Assembly: GCA_945898025.1 (NCBI GenBank)
Contig: CAMDGT010000089.1
Coordinates: 1 to 5,538, forward strand
Length of the DNA: 5,538 bases
Reading direction: 5' to 3'
From: Rickettsia typhi
Lineage (GTDB): Bacteria > Pseudomonadota > Alphaproteobacteria > Rickettsiales > UBA1997
A program made the position numbers and the translations under genes. Of the stretch, positions 1 through 5,538 are shown in pieces (position 1 is the first letter of the stretch; every line of letters starts with the position of its first letter). The notes beneath the pieces were generated by a model. That model had not been told where the DNA came from. It saw only the letters and a list, made by a program, of their open reading frames with translations, and did no database searches.

Positions 1-1
1 T

Positions 2-97
2 AATGAACTAGTTGCAGAAAAATATACGATAAATAAGATAGAAGAAGTTTTAGAAAATAAGTATAAACAAAACGATTTATTTGATGATGAAAAATAA
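2..97 (+). CDS. 3' end of an unidentified gene (C-terminal 31 residues)
   Basis: An open frame enters from the left edge and ends at a TAA at 95-97, giving 31 residues that end in an acidic tail (DLFDDEK). The stretch before the tail (KIEEVLENKYK) looks like an amphipathic closing helix. Such helices end many proteins, including GT-B glycosyltransferases, but this is too little to assign a family. The codon choice (A/T-ending) matches the other genes in the window. It converges on the ABC transporter gene, whose stop lies about 100 bp away on the other strand. The call as coding is reasonable but rests only on the open frame and composition; the product is unknown. Confidence 0.55.
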   Translation, partial: NELVAEKYTINKIEEVLENKYKQNDLFDDEK

Positions 98-128
98 ATC
101 TAATAAAAATAACCCAAAGAATCTCAGT

Positions 129-152
129 GTGATATTTTTAAGGAAAAATCAC
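129..152. terminator. bulged hairpin between convergent genes, possible two-way terminator
   Basis: GTGA (129-132) pairs with TCAC (149-152), and TTTTT (135-139) pairs with AAAAA (144-148). The loop is AAGG and a two-base TA bulge sits on the 5' side. It lies between a plus-strand stop at 97 and a minus-strand stop at 201, where a terminator serving both directions would be expected. Neither side has a clean T run directly after the stem, and half the stem is A-T pairs, so it is not a textbook intrinsic terminator. The rest of the 98-200 gap shows only weaker, interrupted inverted repeats and no tRNA-like fold. Confidence 0.3.
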
Positions 153-200
153 GAACTCTGAATGCAAAGAGAAATTCAACCTTAAAAAGCCGTGAAAATT

Positions 201-1739
201 TTATTGAATTTCTAGGGTTTTAGAGCAAAGATTTTTTATAATTGCGATATCGTGAGAAATTAGAATGTAAGTGGTGTCTCGATGTTGTTGAACTTTTTTC
301 AACAATTCAATAATGATAATTTGATTAGTAAAATCAAGGGCTGAGGTTGGTTCGTCTAAAATAATAATTTTTGGTTCAATAATTAAAGATCTAGCAATTG
401 CAACCCTTTGTCTTTGCCCTCCAGATAATTGATGTGGATATTTTTCTAATAAATCAAGAGATAAATTAACTTCCTTCAAAATATTAGTGATTTTTTCTTT
501 GATAGTAATCTTTGAGTCAAGGGCATAGTGTATTTCTAATCCTTCCGCCATAATATCAAAAATTTTTAGACGAGGGCTGAGGCTAGAGAAAGGGTCTTGA
601 AAGACAATTTGTAAATTCTTTCTTAATTCTAGGGTTTTTTGGCGAGATTTTTTGGCGGTATGCCAATTGGATATTTCCCCTTCATCATTAAAAAAATTCA
701 CTACTCCCGTAGATTCAGTTAAGTTAAGCATCGCTAATGCGAGGCTGGTTTTCCCGATGCCACTCTTGCCAATAATTGCAAGGTTTTGTTTTTGATATAA
801 ATTAAAACTAATGCCTTTATTTTTAATATTCTTCTTGATTTGATAATTAGCGATAAGATTATCAATCTCAAATATTTTTTTCTTCCCGCCTTCTTCTGAT
901 TGATTGCAGTAGATAATTTCTTTTTGTTTTTTATATTCTAAATAATTTTGATAAAGCCTAGATTTATATGGTTCAATTAGTTTTTTATCTTCCAATACAA
1001 ATATTTTATCGGCATAATTTTCTACATTCTCAAGATTATGAGTGATAAGCAAAATGGCAGTCTGCCACTCTTTTGCTATTTTTTGAAATAATTTTAATAT
1101 TTCTTGTTTGGTAGACGGGTCAAGTGCTGTGGTTGGCTCATCCGCAATAATTAGTTTTGGTTTATTGGCAATTGCAATTGCTATCATGATTCTTTGCTTC
1201 TGGCCTCCTGAAAATTGGTGCGGATAATCATTTAACCTTGATTCAATTGATTCCAATTCAACCATTTTTAAGATTGATTTAATTTGCAGATTCAGTTCTT
1301 TTTTACTAATATTTGATTTATGAATAATTATAGATTCTTCTATTTGCGAACCAATTGAGTGTAGAGGGTTTAAGGCTCCCGATGGATCTTGAAAAATAAT
1401 GGCTATTTTATTGCCTCTAAAGCCTTCTATTTGTTGATATTGTGAAAATCTTTCGGCAAAATTTTGATAATGATGATTTTGATTAGAAATTATCATTTTT
1501 TCTTGAAAAAATATTTCTCCAGATATATTGGCATTACTCGGGACTAGCCCTGCAATTGCAAAGGCTAGAGATGATTTTCCACAACCGCTATCGCCAATTA
1601 ATGCACTAATTTTATTTTCTTCTAATGAAAAAGAAATATTTTCAAAAATTACTTGATAATTTTTGTTGTTTTTCTGCAAGAATGATAAAGTTAAATTTTT
1701 AACTTCTAAGAGCGAGGCTTTATTATCTAAGATTGGCAC
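201..1739 (-). CDS. yejF: peptide ABC transporter, double ATP-binding subunit (YejF-like)
   Basis: This 512-residue protein holds two fused ABC ATPase domains of the Dpp/Opp peptide-importer class. It would hydrolyse ATP on the cytoplasmic face of an inner-membrane permease to import oligopeptides; in enterobacteria the YejABEF system also takes up microcin C. Domain 1 has Walker A (GDSGCGKSS, 49-57), Q-loop Q117, signature FSGGQ (176-180), Walker B D200-E201 and H-loop H234. Domain 2 has Walker A (GKSGIGKTS, 324-332), Q381, LSGGQ (438-442), D462-E463 and H496. The stretch RGNKIAIIFQDP with a following LNPLH (108-126) closely matches my memory of E. coli YejF. The start is GTG, because an in-frame TAA lies two codons upstream and the next Met is residue 82; no Shine-Dalgarno is visible. 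The protein stops about 16 residues after the second H-loop, some 30 residues short of usual, and lacks the C-terminal HPYT-type segment. Permease and binding-protein genes are not in the window. All catalytic motifs are intact, so it is probably functional. Confidence 0.85.
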   Translation of the reverse strand: MPILDNKASLLEVKNLTLSFLQKNNKNYQVIFENISFSLEENKISALIGDSGCGKSSLAFAIAGLVPSNANISGEIFFQEKMIISNQNHHYQNFAERFSQYQQIEGFRGNKIAIIFQDPSGALNPLHSIGSQIEESIIIHKSNISKKELNLQIKSILKMVELESIESRLNDYPHQFSGGQKQRIMIAIAIANKPKLIIADEPTTALDPSTKQEILKLFQKIAKEWQTAILLITHNLENVENYADKIFVLEDKKLIEPYKSRLYQNYLEYKKQKEIIYCNQSEEGGKKKIFEIDNLIANYQIKKNIKNKGISFNLYQKQNLAIIGKSGIGKTSLALAMLNLTESTGVVNFFNDEGEISNWHTAKKSRQKTLELRKNLQIVFQDPFSSLSPRLKIFDIMAEGLEIHYALDSKITIKEKITNILKEVNLSLDLLEKYPHQLSGGQRQRVAIARSLIIEPKIIILDEPTSALDFTNQIIIIELLKKVQQHRDTTYILISHDIAIIKNLCSKTLEIQ

Positions 1740-1759
1740 TAATTAGATAGCAGTTTAAT

Positions 1760-2413
1760 TTATATTTTTTTTAACAAGAAATCATGTTCGAATCGCACTT
1801 TCTTTAGATTCTGATATTTATCTTCAACACTTCTAAAACCTAAAGCGCAGGCGCAGATAGTAGCATATTTGCTGTTGCTTATACCAAGAACCTCATCATA
1901 TTTTTCGGGGTTAATACCTTCAATTGGACAGCTATCAATATCAAGAAGAGAGGCTGTTGTCATTAAATTTCCAAGAGCAATATAAGATTGTTTTGCTGCC
2001 CAGTCAAAAATATCTTTATGGCTAGAAATTAAATTATCAATCATCATTTTTTTATATTCTGCAAGATTGGATTCTGGAATGGAGCGAGTTTTAGCGGTTA
2101 ATTTGATGAAATTATCAATATATTCTTCGTCAATATTTTTAAGAGCGGTGAAAACAATTAAATGGGAGCATTGTTCAATTTGGGGTTGATTCCATGAATG
2201 TGGAGTTAATAATTTTTTAGTTTCGGTATTTTCAACTAATAAAAATTGATATGGCTGTAACCCAAATGATGAAGGGCTCATAATCATTGATTTTTCTAGG
2301 GTTTCCCAGTCTTCACGATTGATTTTTTTATTAAAATCGAAAATTTTAGTGGCATATCTCCAATTCATTGCATCGATTATTTTTTGCTTAAATTGCTGTG
2401 TATTTTCTTTCAT
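1760..2413 (-). CDS. FMN-dependent nitroreductase family NAD(P)H oxidoreductase (NfsB-like)
   Basis: This 217-residue cytoplasmic flavoenzyme has the same length as E. coli NfsB, as I remember it. The family forms FMN-binding homodimers that use NAD(P)H to reduce nitro compounds, quinones or pteridines in two-electron steps; the natural substrate is often unknown. Visible hallmarks are RYATK near the N-terminus (19-23, FMN phosphate contact), SPSSFGLQPYQF (46-57), WAAKQSYIALGN (138-149), CPIEG (162-166) and the closing GFRSVEDKY (192-200) followed by KKVRF. The order and spacing match NfsB-type enzymes well. The start is ATG (2411-2413) with no clear Shine-Dalgarno. It is the first gene of a minus-strand pair: the ABC transporter gene starts 20 bp after its TAA, so the two are probably cotranscribed. 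The family call is firm; the exact substrate and a symbol such as nfsB are not. Confidence 0.88.
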   Translation of the reverse strand: MKENTQQFKQKIIDAMNWRYATKIFDFNKKINREDWETLEKSMIMSPSSFGLQPYQFLLVENTETKKLLTPHSWNQPQIEQCSHLIVFTALKNIDEEYIDNFIKLTAKTRSIPESNLAEYKKMMIDNLISSHKDIFDWAAKQSYIALGNLMTTASLLDIDSCPIEGINPEKYDEVLGISNSKYATICACALGFRSVEDKYQNLKKVRFEHDFLLKKI

Positions 2414-2557
2414 TATTTAAATAATAGTTGAAATTGTTAATTGTAGCCACTAGAGTGATTGGTGCTAATCCGAGAAATTATTCTTTGTTGCTTTATTTAT
2501 GAGTTGCAATTTTATTATGCAATAATCTTAATCAAAAGTTATTTTGCAACCAAATTT
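2414..2557. other. divergent intergenic region between the nitroreductase operon and the plus-strand gene group
   Basis: This 144-bp stretch separates the outward-facing ATG codons at 2413 (minus) and 2558 (plus), so it should hold promoters for both directions. For the plus strand I see only a weak candidate: TTGCTT (2488-2493) and TATTAT (2513-2518), 19 bases apart. A short inverted repeat, TTGCA (2504-2508) with TGCAA (2518-2522), overlaps that -10 and could be a small operator or simply chance. No Shine-Dalgarno precedes 2558. The plus-strand frame of the next gene stays open back to a TTG at 2459, but I treat that part as non-coding. Confidence 0.4.
2440..2468 (-). promoter_or_regulatory. 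candidate sigma-70-type promoter for the nitroreductase/ABC operon
   Basis: Reading the minus strand, TTAGCA (2468-2463, 4 of 6 to the -35 consensus) is followed after 17 bases by TACAAT (2445-2440, 5 of 6 to the -10 consensus). Transcription would start near 2433, leaving an untranslated leader of about 20 bases before the ATG at 2413. Closer to the gene there is also a TATTAT, but without a good -35 partner. In such AT-rich DNA chance matches are common; spacing and location make this one plausible. Confidence 0.45.
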
Positions 2558-3316
2558 ATGAATAAAACATCCGAACAAAATAAGGCAAATAATGGTCAAG
2601 CTCTTAATAAGATAAATCAAGAAGAAGATAATCAAATTCATAGTGCGGAAGAGGTTAATTTGTTGATGAAAAAAGAAGAAGAAGTAAATAAAATTACCAA
2701 AAAAGCAGAGGAATCTAGCAAAAAAGCAGAAGATGCTGATGATCAAAGATTTATTGATAAAAGAGAAAATAAAAACGATGAAAAACAACAAGAAGGCGAT
2801 GAAAATGATAAAAAACAAGAAAATCAAGGGGGGGGCGGTTTTTTTAAAAAAATAAAAAATTTAATTTTTCCTAAACAAAATCAAGTTAGAACTCTTGATA
2901 ATGAAGTTGGGGGGCTAGAGCAGGAAGAAGATAAGGGTATTTCAAATAAAGATGTTTGGGATGATAGGTCGGAAGAGGTTGATAAAATGGGGTCTACCGA
3001 TACTTTTAACACTACTGGCATGAGATCTGTTGTATGGAATGCAAAAAAAAATCGCTTGAAGGCAATAAAAAATGCCAAACAAAATGCTAATAATGCAGTT
3101 GATGCTCTTGAGGGAGTCAAGGGGAAGCCTAATCAGCAATCAGAGCGACCAATAACGAGAATGCCTTTAATTTATAATAGTGCTAAAATGCCTCAAATTG
3201 ATAATCGGGAGAATAAAAGTTTGTTGGAAAAATTAAAAACACTAGAACAAGATAAAAGCACTGCTCATAGCGATAAATTTGGAGGAAATAAGGGTGATGG
3301 CGGTCGAGGTCGATAA
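2558..3316 (+). CDS. unrecognised highly charged, low-complexity protein
   Basis: I do not recognise this 252-residue protein. Residues 1-90 are rich in Lys, Glu, Asn, Gln and Asp, with a coiled-coil look; two adjacent heptads, KKAEESS (48-54) and KKAEDAD (55-61), come from a 21-base tandem repeat. Then GGGG (91-94) leads into a short basic amphipathic segment (FFKKIKNLIF). The second half is less repetitive, with Trp at 134 and 160 and a Lys/Asn/Ala helix after W160; the tail is Gly/Arg-rich (GGRGR). It contains no cysteine and no membrane segment from the ATG. I chose ATG 2558 because the frame changes there from a Phe/Ile/Tyr-rich stretch to this composition. A TTG at 2459 would add 33 mostly hydrophobic residues, which could act as an anchor. 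It lies 39 bp before murE on the same strand. Similar proteins in intracellular bacteria are sometimes secreted effectors, but nothing here proves that. Confidence 0.7.
   Translation: MNKTSEQNKANNGQALNKINQEEDNQIHSAEEVNLLMKKEEEVNKITKKAEESSKKAEDADDQRFIDKRENKNDEKQQEGDENDKKQENQGGGGFFKKIKNLIFPKQNQVRTLDNEVGGLEQEEDKGISNKDVWDDRSEEVDKMGSTDTFNTTGMRSVVWNAKKNRLKAIKNAKQNANNAVDALEGVKGKPNQQSERPITRMPLIYNSAKMPQIDNRENKSLLEKLKTLEQDKSTAHSDKFGGNKGDGGRGR
2698..2730 (+). repeat. 21-bp-period direct repeat encoding one coiled-coil heptad
   Basis: The 12-base unit CAAAAAAGCAGA occurs at 2698-2709 and again at 2719-2730, exactly 21 bases apart. In frame, this duplicates the seven-residue unit KKAE(E/D)xx, one heptad. 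The rest of the second unit has diverged. It suggests local duplication within the charged protein. Confidence 0.6.
2828..2852 (+). repeat. G8 run followed by T7-A7 runs inside the charged-protein gene
   Basis: Eight consecutive G (2828-2835) are followed by CGG, seven T (2839-2845) and seven A (2846-2852). In the current frame they encode GGGGFFKK (residues 91-98). Gaining one G brings TAA within the T/A run. Losing one G brings TAA just after the A7 run. Long homopolymers like this are typical sites of polymerase slippage. Whether slippage happens here cannot be told from a single sequence. Confidence 0.75.
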
Positions 3317-3320
3317 TGAT

Positions 3321-3342
3321 GAATATTTTAACATTAAAATTC
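3321..3342 (+). other. AT-rich inverted repeat just upstream of murE
   Basis: GAA (3321-3323) plus TTTTAA (3326-3331) can pair with TTAAAATTC (3334-3342). A two-base TA bulge is on the 5' side and the apical loop is minimal. It fills most of the 39-bp gap between the charged-protein gene and murE and ends at the AGG (3343-3345) that is murE's only Shine-Dalgarno-like sequence. The stem is nearly all A-T and weak. It could slightly affect murE translation or be a chance palindrome. Confidence 0.25.
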
Positions 3343-3355
3343 AGGTAATATCTTA

Positions 3356-4948
3356 ATGCAAAAAATTGCTAATTTAAAAGATTATATTAAATCGCTGGTC
3401 GAAGAATCAAGCCCGCATCTGCAAAAACAAAGAGAAGAGCGAGTTATTTATCAATTTAATATTGATGATATTAATCAGGTGGAAATTTCTGCAATTGAAC
3501 AAGATTCAAGAATGGTGAAAGATAAATCGGCATTTTTTTGTTTAATTGAAGATGAGAAAAAGGCAACTTTATATATTAATCAAGCCCTACAAAATGGTGC
3601 ATCTGTGGTAGTTGCAAATTTTGATAAAATTTCTTATAATTTTCAAGAATCAATAATTATTAATAAAAATCCAATTATCTTTATTAATGCTGTTAAGCCC
3701 TTTAATTTACTGGTTTCATTCTTAAAAAGCCTTTACTCTCCACTGCCAAAAAATATTTATGCAATTACTGGCACTAACGGCAAAACCTCAACCGCTGAAT
3801 TTATTAGACAAATATTTGAGATAGTTGCGATTAAATCGGCTTCAATTGGAACATTAGGAGTAAAAACAAATAATCAAGATCTTGATAATAAATTTATAAA
3901 CTCTTCTCTTACTACTCCCGACATTGTTTCTTTATATAAAAATTTAGCAATATTAAAGAAAAATCAAATTGATGATGTGGCGATTGAAGTTAGCTCAATT
4001 GGCTTAGAGCAACAAAGAATAGCGGGAATTCCGCTTGCAATTGGCTTATTTACGAATTTTACCCAAGATCATCTAGATTATCATCAATCGATGGAGGCTT
4101 ATTTTTCTAGTAAAATGATGCTTTTTACTGAATATTTAACAGATAATGGAATTGCAATATTAAATAGCGATATTCCTGAATTTGTTGATATTGCAAGAAT
4201 TTGTAAGCAAAATCATATTAAAATTGTTGAATTTGGTCTTAAAGCTCAAGAGGGCATCGATAATGTTCGGATTGATAAAAATATTTTAGTTAATCAAAAG
4301 CAAAATATTTCATTTTTAATTAATGGCAAAGAATATAATGCAATTATTGATATTATTGGCGATTTTCAACTAATGAATCTTGCGGGAGCAATTTCGGCGA
4401 TTAATGGATGCCATCATTTTAATCAAGAAAAATTACAAGAAATTTTTGATAAGTTGAGCTATTTATGTGGTGTATCTGGAAGAATGCAAAGAGTTGTAAA
4501 ATTTGCGGATAATTGCTGTGTTTTTATTGATTATGCCCATACTCCCGATGCCTTATATAAAAGCCTTGATCTTATAAAATCAATTAAAAATAAAGGCAAA
4601 ATAATTGTTTTATTTGGTTGCGGAGGTGATCGTGATAAAACCAAAAGACCAATTATGGGTAGAATTGCTTCTGAAATGGCCGATATTGCAATTATTACCG
4701 ATGATAATCCGAGGTTAGAAAATGCTGATTCGATAAGAAAAGATATTGCAAAAGGAGTTGAAAATAAAAATTTTATTGAAATTTCTAACCGTGAGGAAGC
4801 AATTAAGAAAGCGATTAAAATGATGAATTCTAATGATATTTTGCTAATTGCAGGAAAGGGTCATGAAAAATATCAAATTATTGGCAGTGAAAAATTAGAA
4901 TTTGATGAAGAGAAAATTATCTTAACGGCAATAAAACATTTAAAATGA
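3356..4948 (+). CDS. murE: UDP-N-acetylmuramoyl-L-alanyl-D-glutamate--meso-diaminopimelate ligase
   Basis: MurE is a cytoplasmic ATP-dependent Mur ligase that adds the third stem-peptide residue in peptidoglycan precursor synthesis. Visible motifs, in order: DSR (50-52) in the UDP-binding N-terminal domain; P-loop GTNGKTS (139-145); TTPD (186-189); EVSSIGLEQ; YFSSKMMLF with K253 at the position of the carbamylated lysine; DYAHTPDAL (from 392); GCGGDRD (421-427); DNPR (450-453); and GKGHE (500-504). DNPR is the signature of meso-DAP-specific MurE, as opposed to lysine-adding enzymes. At 530 residues it is longer than the usual 480-500; about 20 extra residues lie before the DSR motif. The family's common SSHGL reads SSIGL here, a variant I recall in some other proteobacterial MurE proteins. 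ATG 3356 is preceded by a modest AGG ten bases upstream. It lies 39 bp after the charged-protein gene, and the class IV aminotransferase begins 9 bp after its TGA, suggesting cotranscription. The assignment is very secure. Confidence 0.97.
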   Translation: MQKIANLKDYIKSLVEESSPHLQKQREERVIYQFNIDDINQVEISAIEQDSRMVKDKSAFFCLIEDEKKATLYINQALQNGASVVVANFDKISYNFQESIIINKNPIIFINAVKPFNLLVSFLKSLYSPLPKNIYAITGTNGKTSTAEFIRQIFEIVAIKSASIGTLGVKTNNQDLDNKFINSSLTTPDIVSLYKNLAILKKNQIDDVAIEVSSIGLEQQRIAGIPLAIGLFTNFTQDHLDYHQSMEAYFSSKMMLFTEYLTDNGIAILNSDIPEFVDIARICKQNHIKIVEFGLKAQEGIDNVRIDKNILVNQKQNISFLINGKEYNAIIDIIGDFQLMNLAGAISAINGCHHFNQEKLQEIFDKLSYLCGVSGRMQRVVKFADNCCVFIDYAHTPDALYKSLDLIKSIKNKGKIIVLFGCGGDRDKTKRPIMGRIASEMADIAIITDDNPRLENADSIRKDIAKGVENKNFIEISNREEAIKKAIKMMNSNDILLIAGKGHEKYQIIGSEKLEFDEEKIILTAIKHLK

Positions 4949-4957
4949 GCACTTTAA

Positions 4958-5538
4958 ATGAATTTCTTCTTTAAAAATCAAGAATTATTAACTAATCAAA
5001 ATAATGCTATCTCAATTAAGGAGCGAGCTTTTATGTTTGGTGACGGCTTATTTGAAAGCTGTAAAATTTATAATGGCAAGATCTATAATTTTAACGAGCA
5101 TTTATCAAGGCTTAATAGAGGGCTTAAGGCCCTAAAAATAAATTTCCCCACCGCTAACCTAGAAAAACAATGTTTGCATTTAATCAATAAAAATCAAATA
5201 AATGAAGGAATATTAAGAATATCAATTAGTAGGGGTCAGGGCAGTTTAGGGTATTTACCGCTTGATGATATAGAGCCGTTATTGATAATTGAAACCAAAG
5301 AGCCGATTAACATTAAAGAAAAAGAAGTTAATTTAGCGATTAGTAAGGCTAAGACAATTCCTGCAGTTAGTTTTCCGGTTAATTGCAAAACTATGCAAGG
5401 AGTCTCCTACATAATAAATAAAATAACCGCTAAAGAAAAAGGTTTTTTTGATTTAATTATGTTATCGCAAAAAAACTTTATTGCCGAAACCTCAAGTGCA
5501 AACATCTTCTGGATAAAGAAAAACACTATCTTCACTCC
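4958..5538 (+). CDS. class IV PLP aminotransferase family, probably aminodeoxychorismate lyase (PabC-like), 3' end beyond the window
   Basis: The frame runs from ATG 4958 off the right edge: 193 complete codons of an expected 270-290. A TAA directly before the ATG (4955-4957) rules out any upstream start; no Shine-Dalgarno is seen. Fold-type IV hallmarks are FGDGLFES (27-34), NEHLSRL (46-52), K144 in NCKTMQG as the likely PLP Schiff-base lysine, and E177 in ETSSANIFW (177-185), which would contact the PLP ring nitrogen. The stretch LRISISRGQGSLGY (86-99) resembles PabC, where RG-G-GY is typical. PabC releases pyruvate from 4-amino-4-deoxychorismate to give p-aminobenzoate for folate. D-amino-acid transaminase and branched-chain aminotransferase share the fold; the former would suit a cell-wall operon, but its usual IKSLN motif around the lysine is absent. 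It follows murE by 9 bp, so cotranscription is likely. The family is secure; the exact reaction is moderately supported. Confidence 0.85.
   Translation, partial: MNFFFKNQELLTNQNNAISIKERAFMFGDGLFESCKIYNGKIYNFNEHLSRLNRGLKALKINFPTANLEKQCLHLINKNQINEGILRISISRGQGSLGYLPLDDIEPLLIIETKEPINIKEKEVNLAISKAKTIPAVSFPVNCKTMQGVSYIINKITAKEKGFFDLIMLSQKNFIAETSSANIFWIKKNTIFT

Noticed and set aside
98..200. Possible tRNA or other structured RNA in the convergent gap
   Set aside because: An ATTCAAC near 175 recalls a T-loop, but no acceptor stem or anticodon arm can be paired around it; only a bulged hairpin remains.
98..203. Frameshifted remainder of the YejF-like C-terminus
   Set aside because: Reading the minus strand past the stop in all three frames gave no GxxVExG or HPYT-like sequence, so a simple frameshift is not supported.
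201..1739. Two internal ABC domains as a recent gene fusion specific to this organism
   Set aside because: The double-ATPase layout is the normal form of YejF-type subunits, and the two halves differ as expected for an old duplication.
2528..2827. Minus-strand open frame of 99 residues, Phe/Ile-rich and membrane-like
   Set aside because: It is the antisense of the Lys/Glu/Asn-rich charged gene; A-rich codons read backwards give Phe, Leu and Ile. It has no ribosome-binding site or recognisable domain.
2881..3139. Two overlapping minus-strand open frames of 79 and 65 residues
   Set aside because: Both lie wholly opposite the charged-protein gene, overlap each other in different frames and have low-complexity composition with no motif; best explained as shadows.

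Overview
The window is AT-rich DNA (roughly 30% G+C by eye) with short intergenic gaps, mostly weak or absent Shine-Dalgarno sites and the standard bacterial code (TGA stops murE, TGG encodes Trp). The DAP-type MurE, the YejF-type peptide-transporter ATPase and the Lys/Asn/Ile-rich proteins suggest a Gram-negative bacterium with a reduced genome. A host-associated alphaproteobacterium of the Rickettsiales or Holosporales kind is my best guess, but this is inference, because no rRNA or other taxonomic marker is present.

Layout, left to right. (1) The 3' end of an unidentified plus-strand gene stops at 97. (2) A convergent gap of about 100 bp holds a bulged hairpin. (3) A minus-strand two-gene operon, transcribed right to left, holds an NfsB-like nitroreductase (2413-1760) followed after 20 bp by a double-ATPase peptide ABC transporter subunit of the YejF type (1739-201, GTG start). 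(4) A divergent intergenic region (2414-2557) carries a reasonable promoter for the minus-strand operon. (5) A plus-strand group begins with an unrecognised, very charged, low-complexity protein (2558-3316). It continues with murE (3356-4948) and then a class IV PLP aminotransferase (4958 to the window end, cut off), probably aminodeoxychorismate lyase (PabC-like).

How they fit together. MurE adds meso-diaminopimelate to UDP-MurNAc-L-Ala-D-Glu, so this organism probably makes DAP-type peptidoglycan. The following class IV enzyme most resembles the folate-pathway lyase; a D-amino-acid transaminase would fit the cell-wall context but matches less well. The YejF-like ATPase would drive oligopeptide uptake across the inner membrane, but its permeases and binding protein are not here.

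The least explained item is the charged protein at 2558-3316. It contains a G8-T7-A7 run and a second G6 run, in a genome where G runs should be rare. A one-base slip at either G run brings a stop codon at once or within a few codons. This makes it a candidate for phase-variable or slippage-controlled expression. I see no CRISPR array, insertion sequence, tRNA or rRNA, and no complete novel multigene system.
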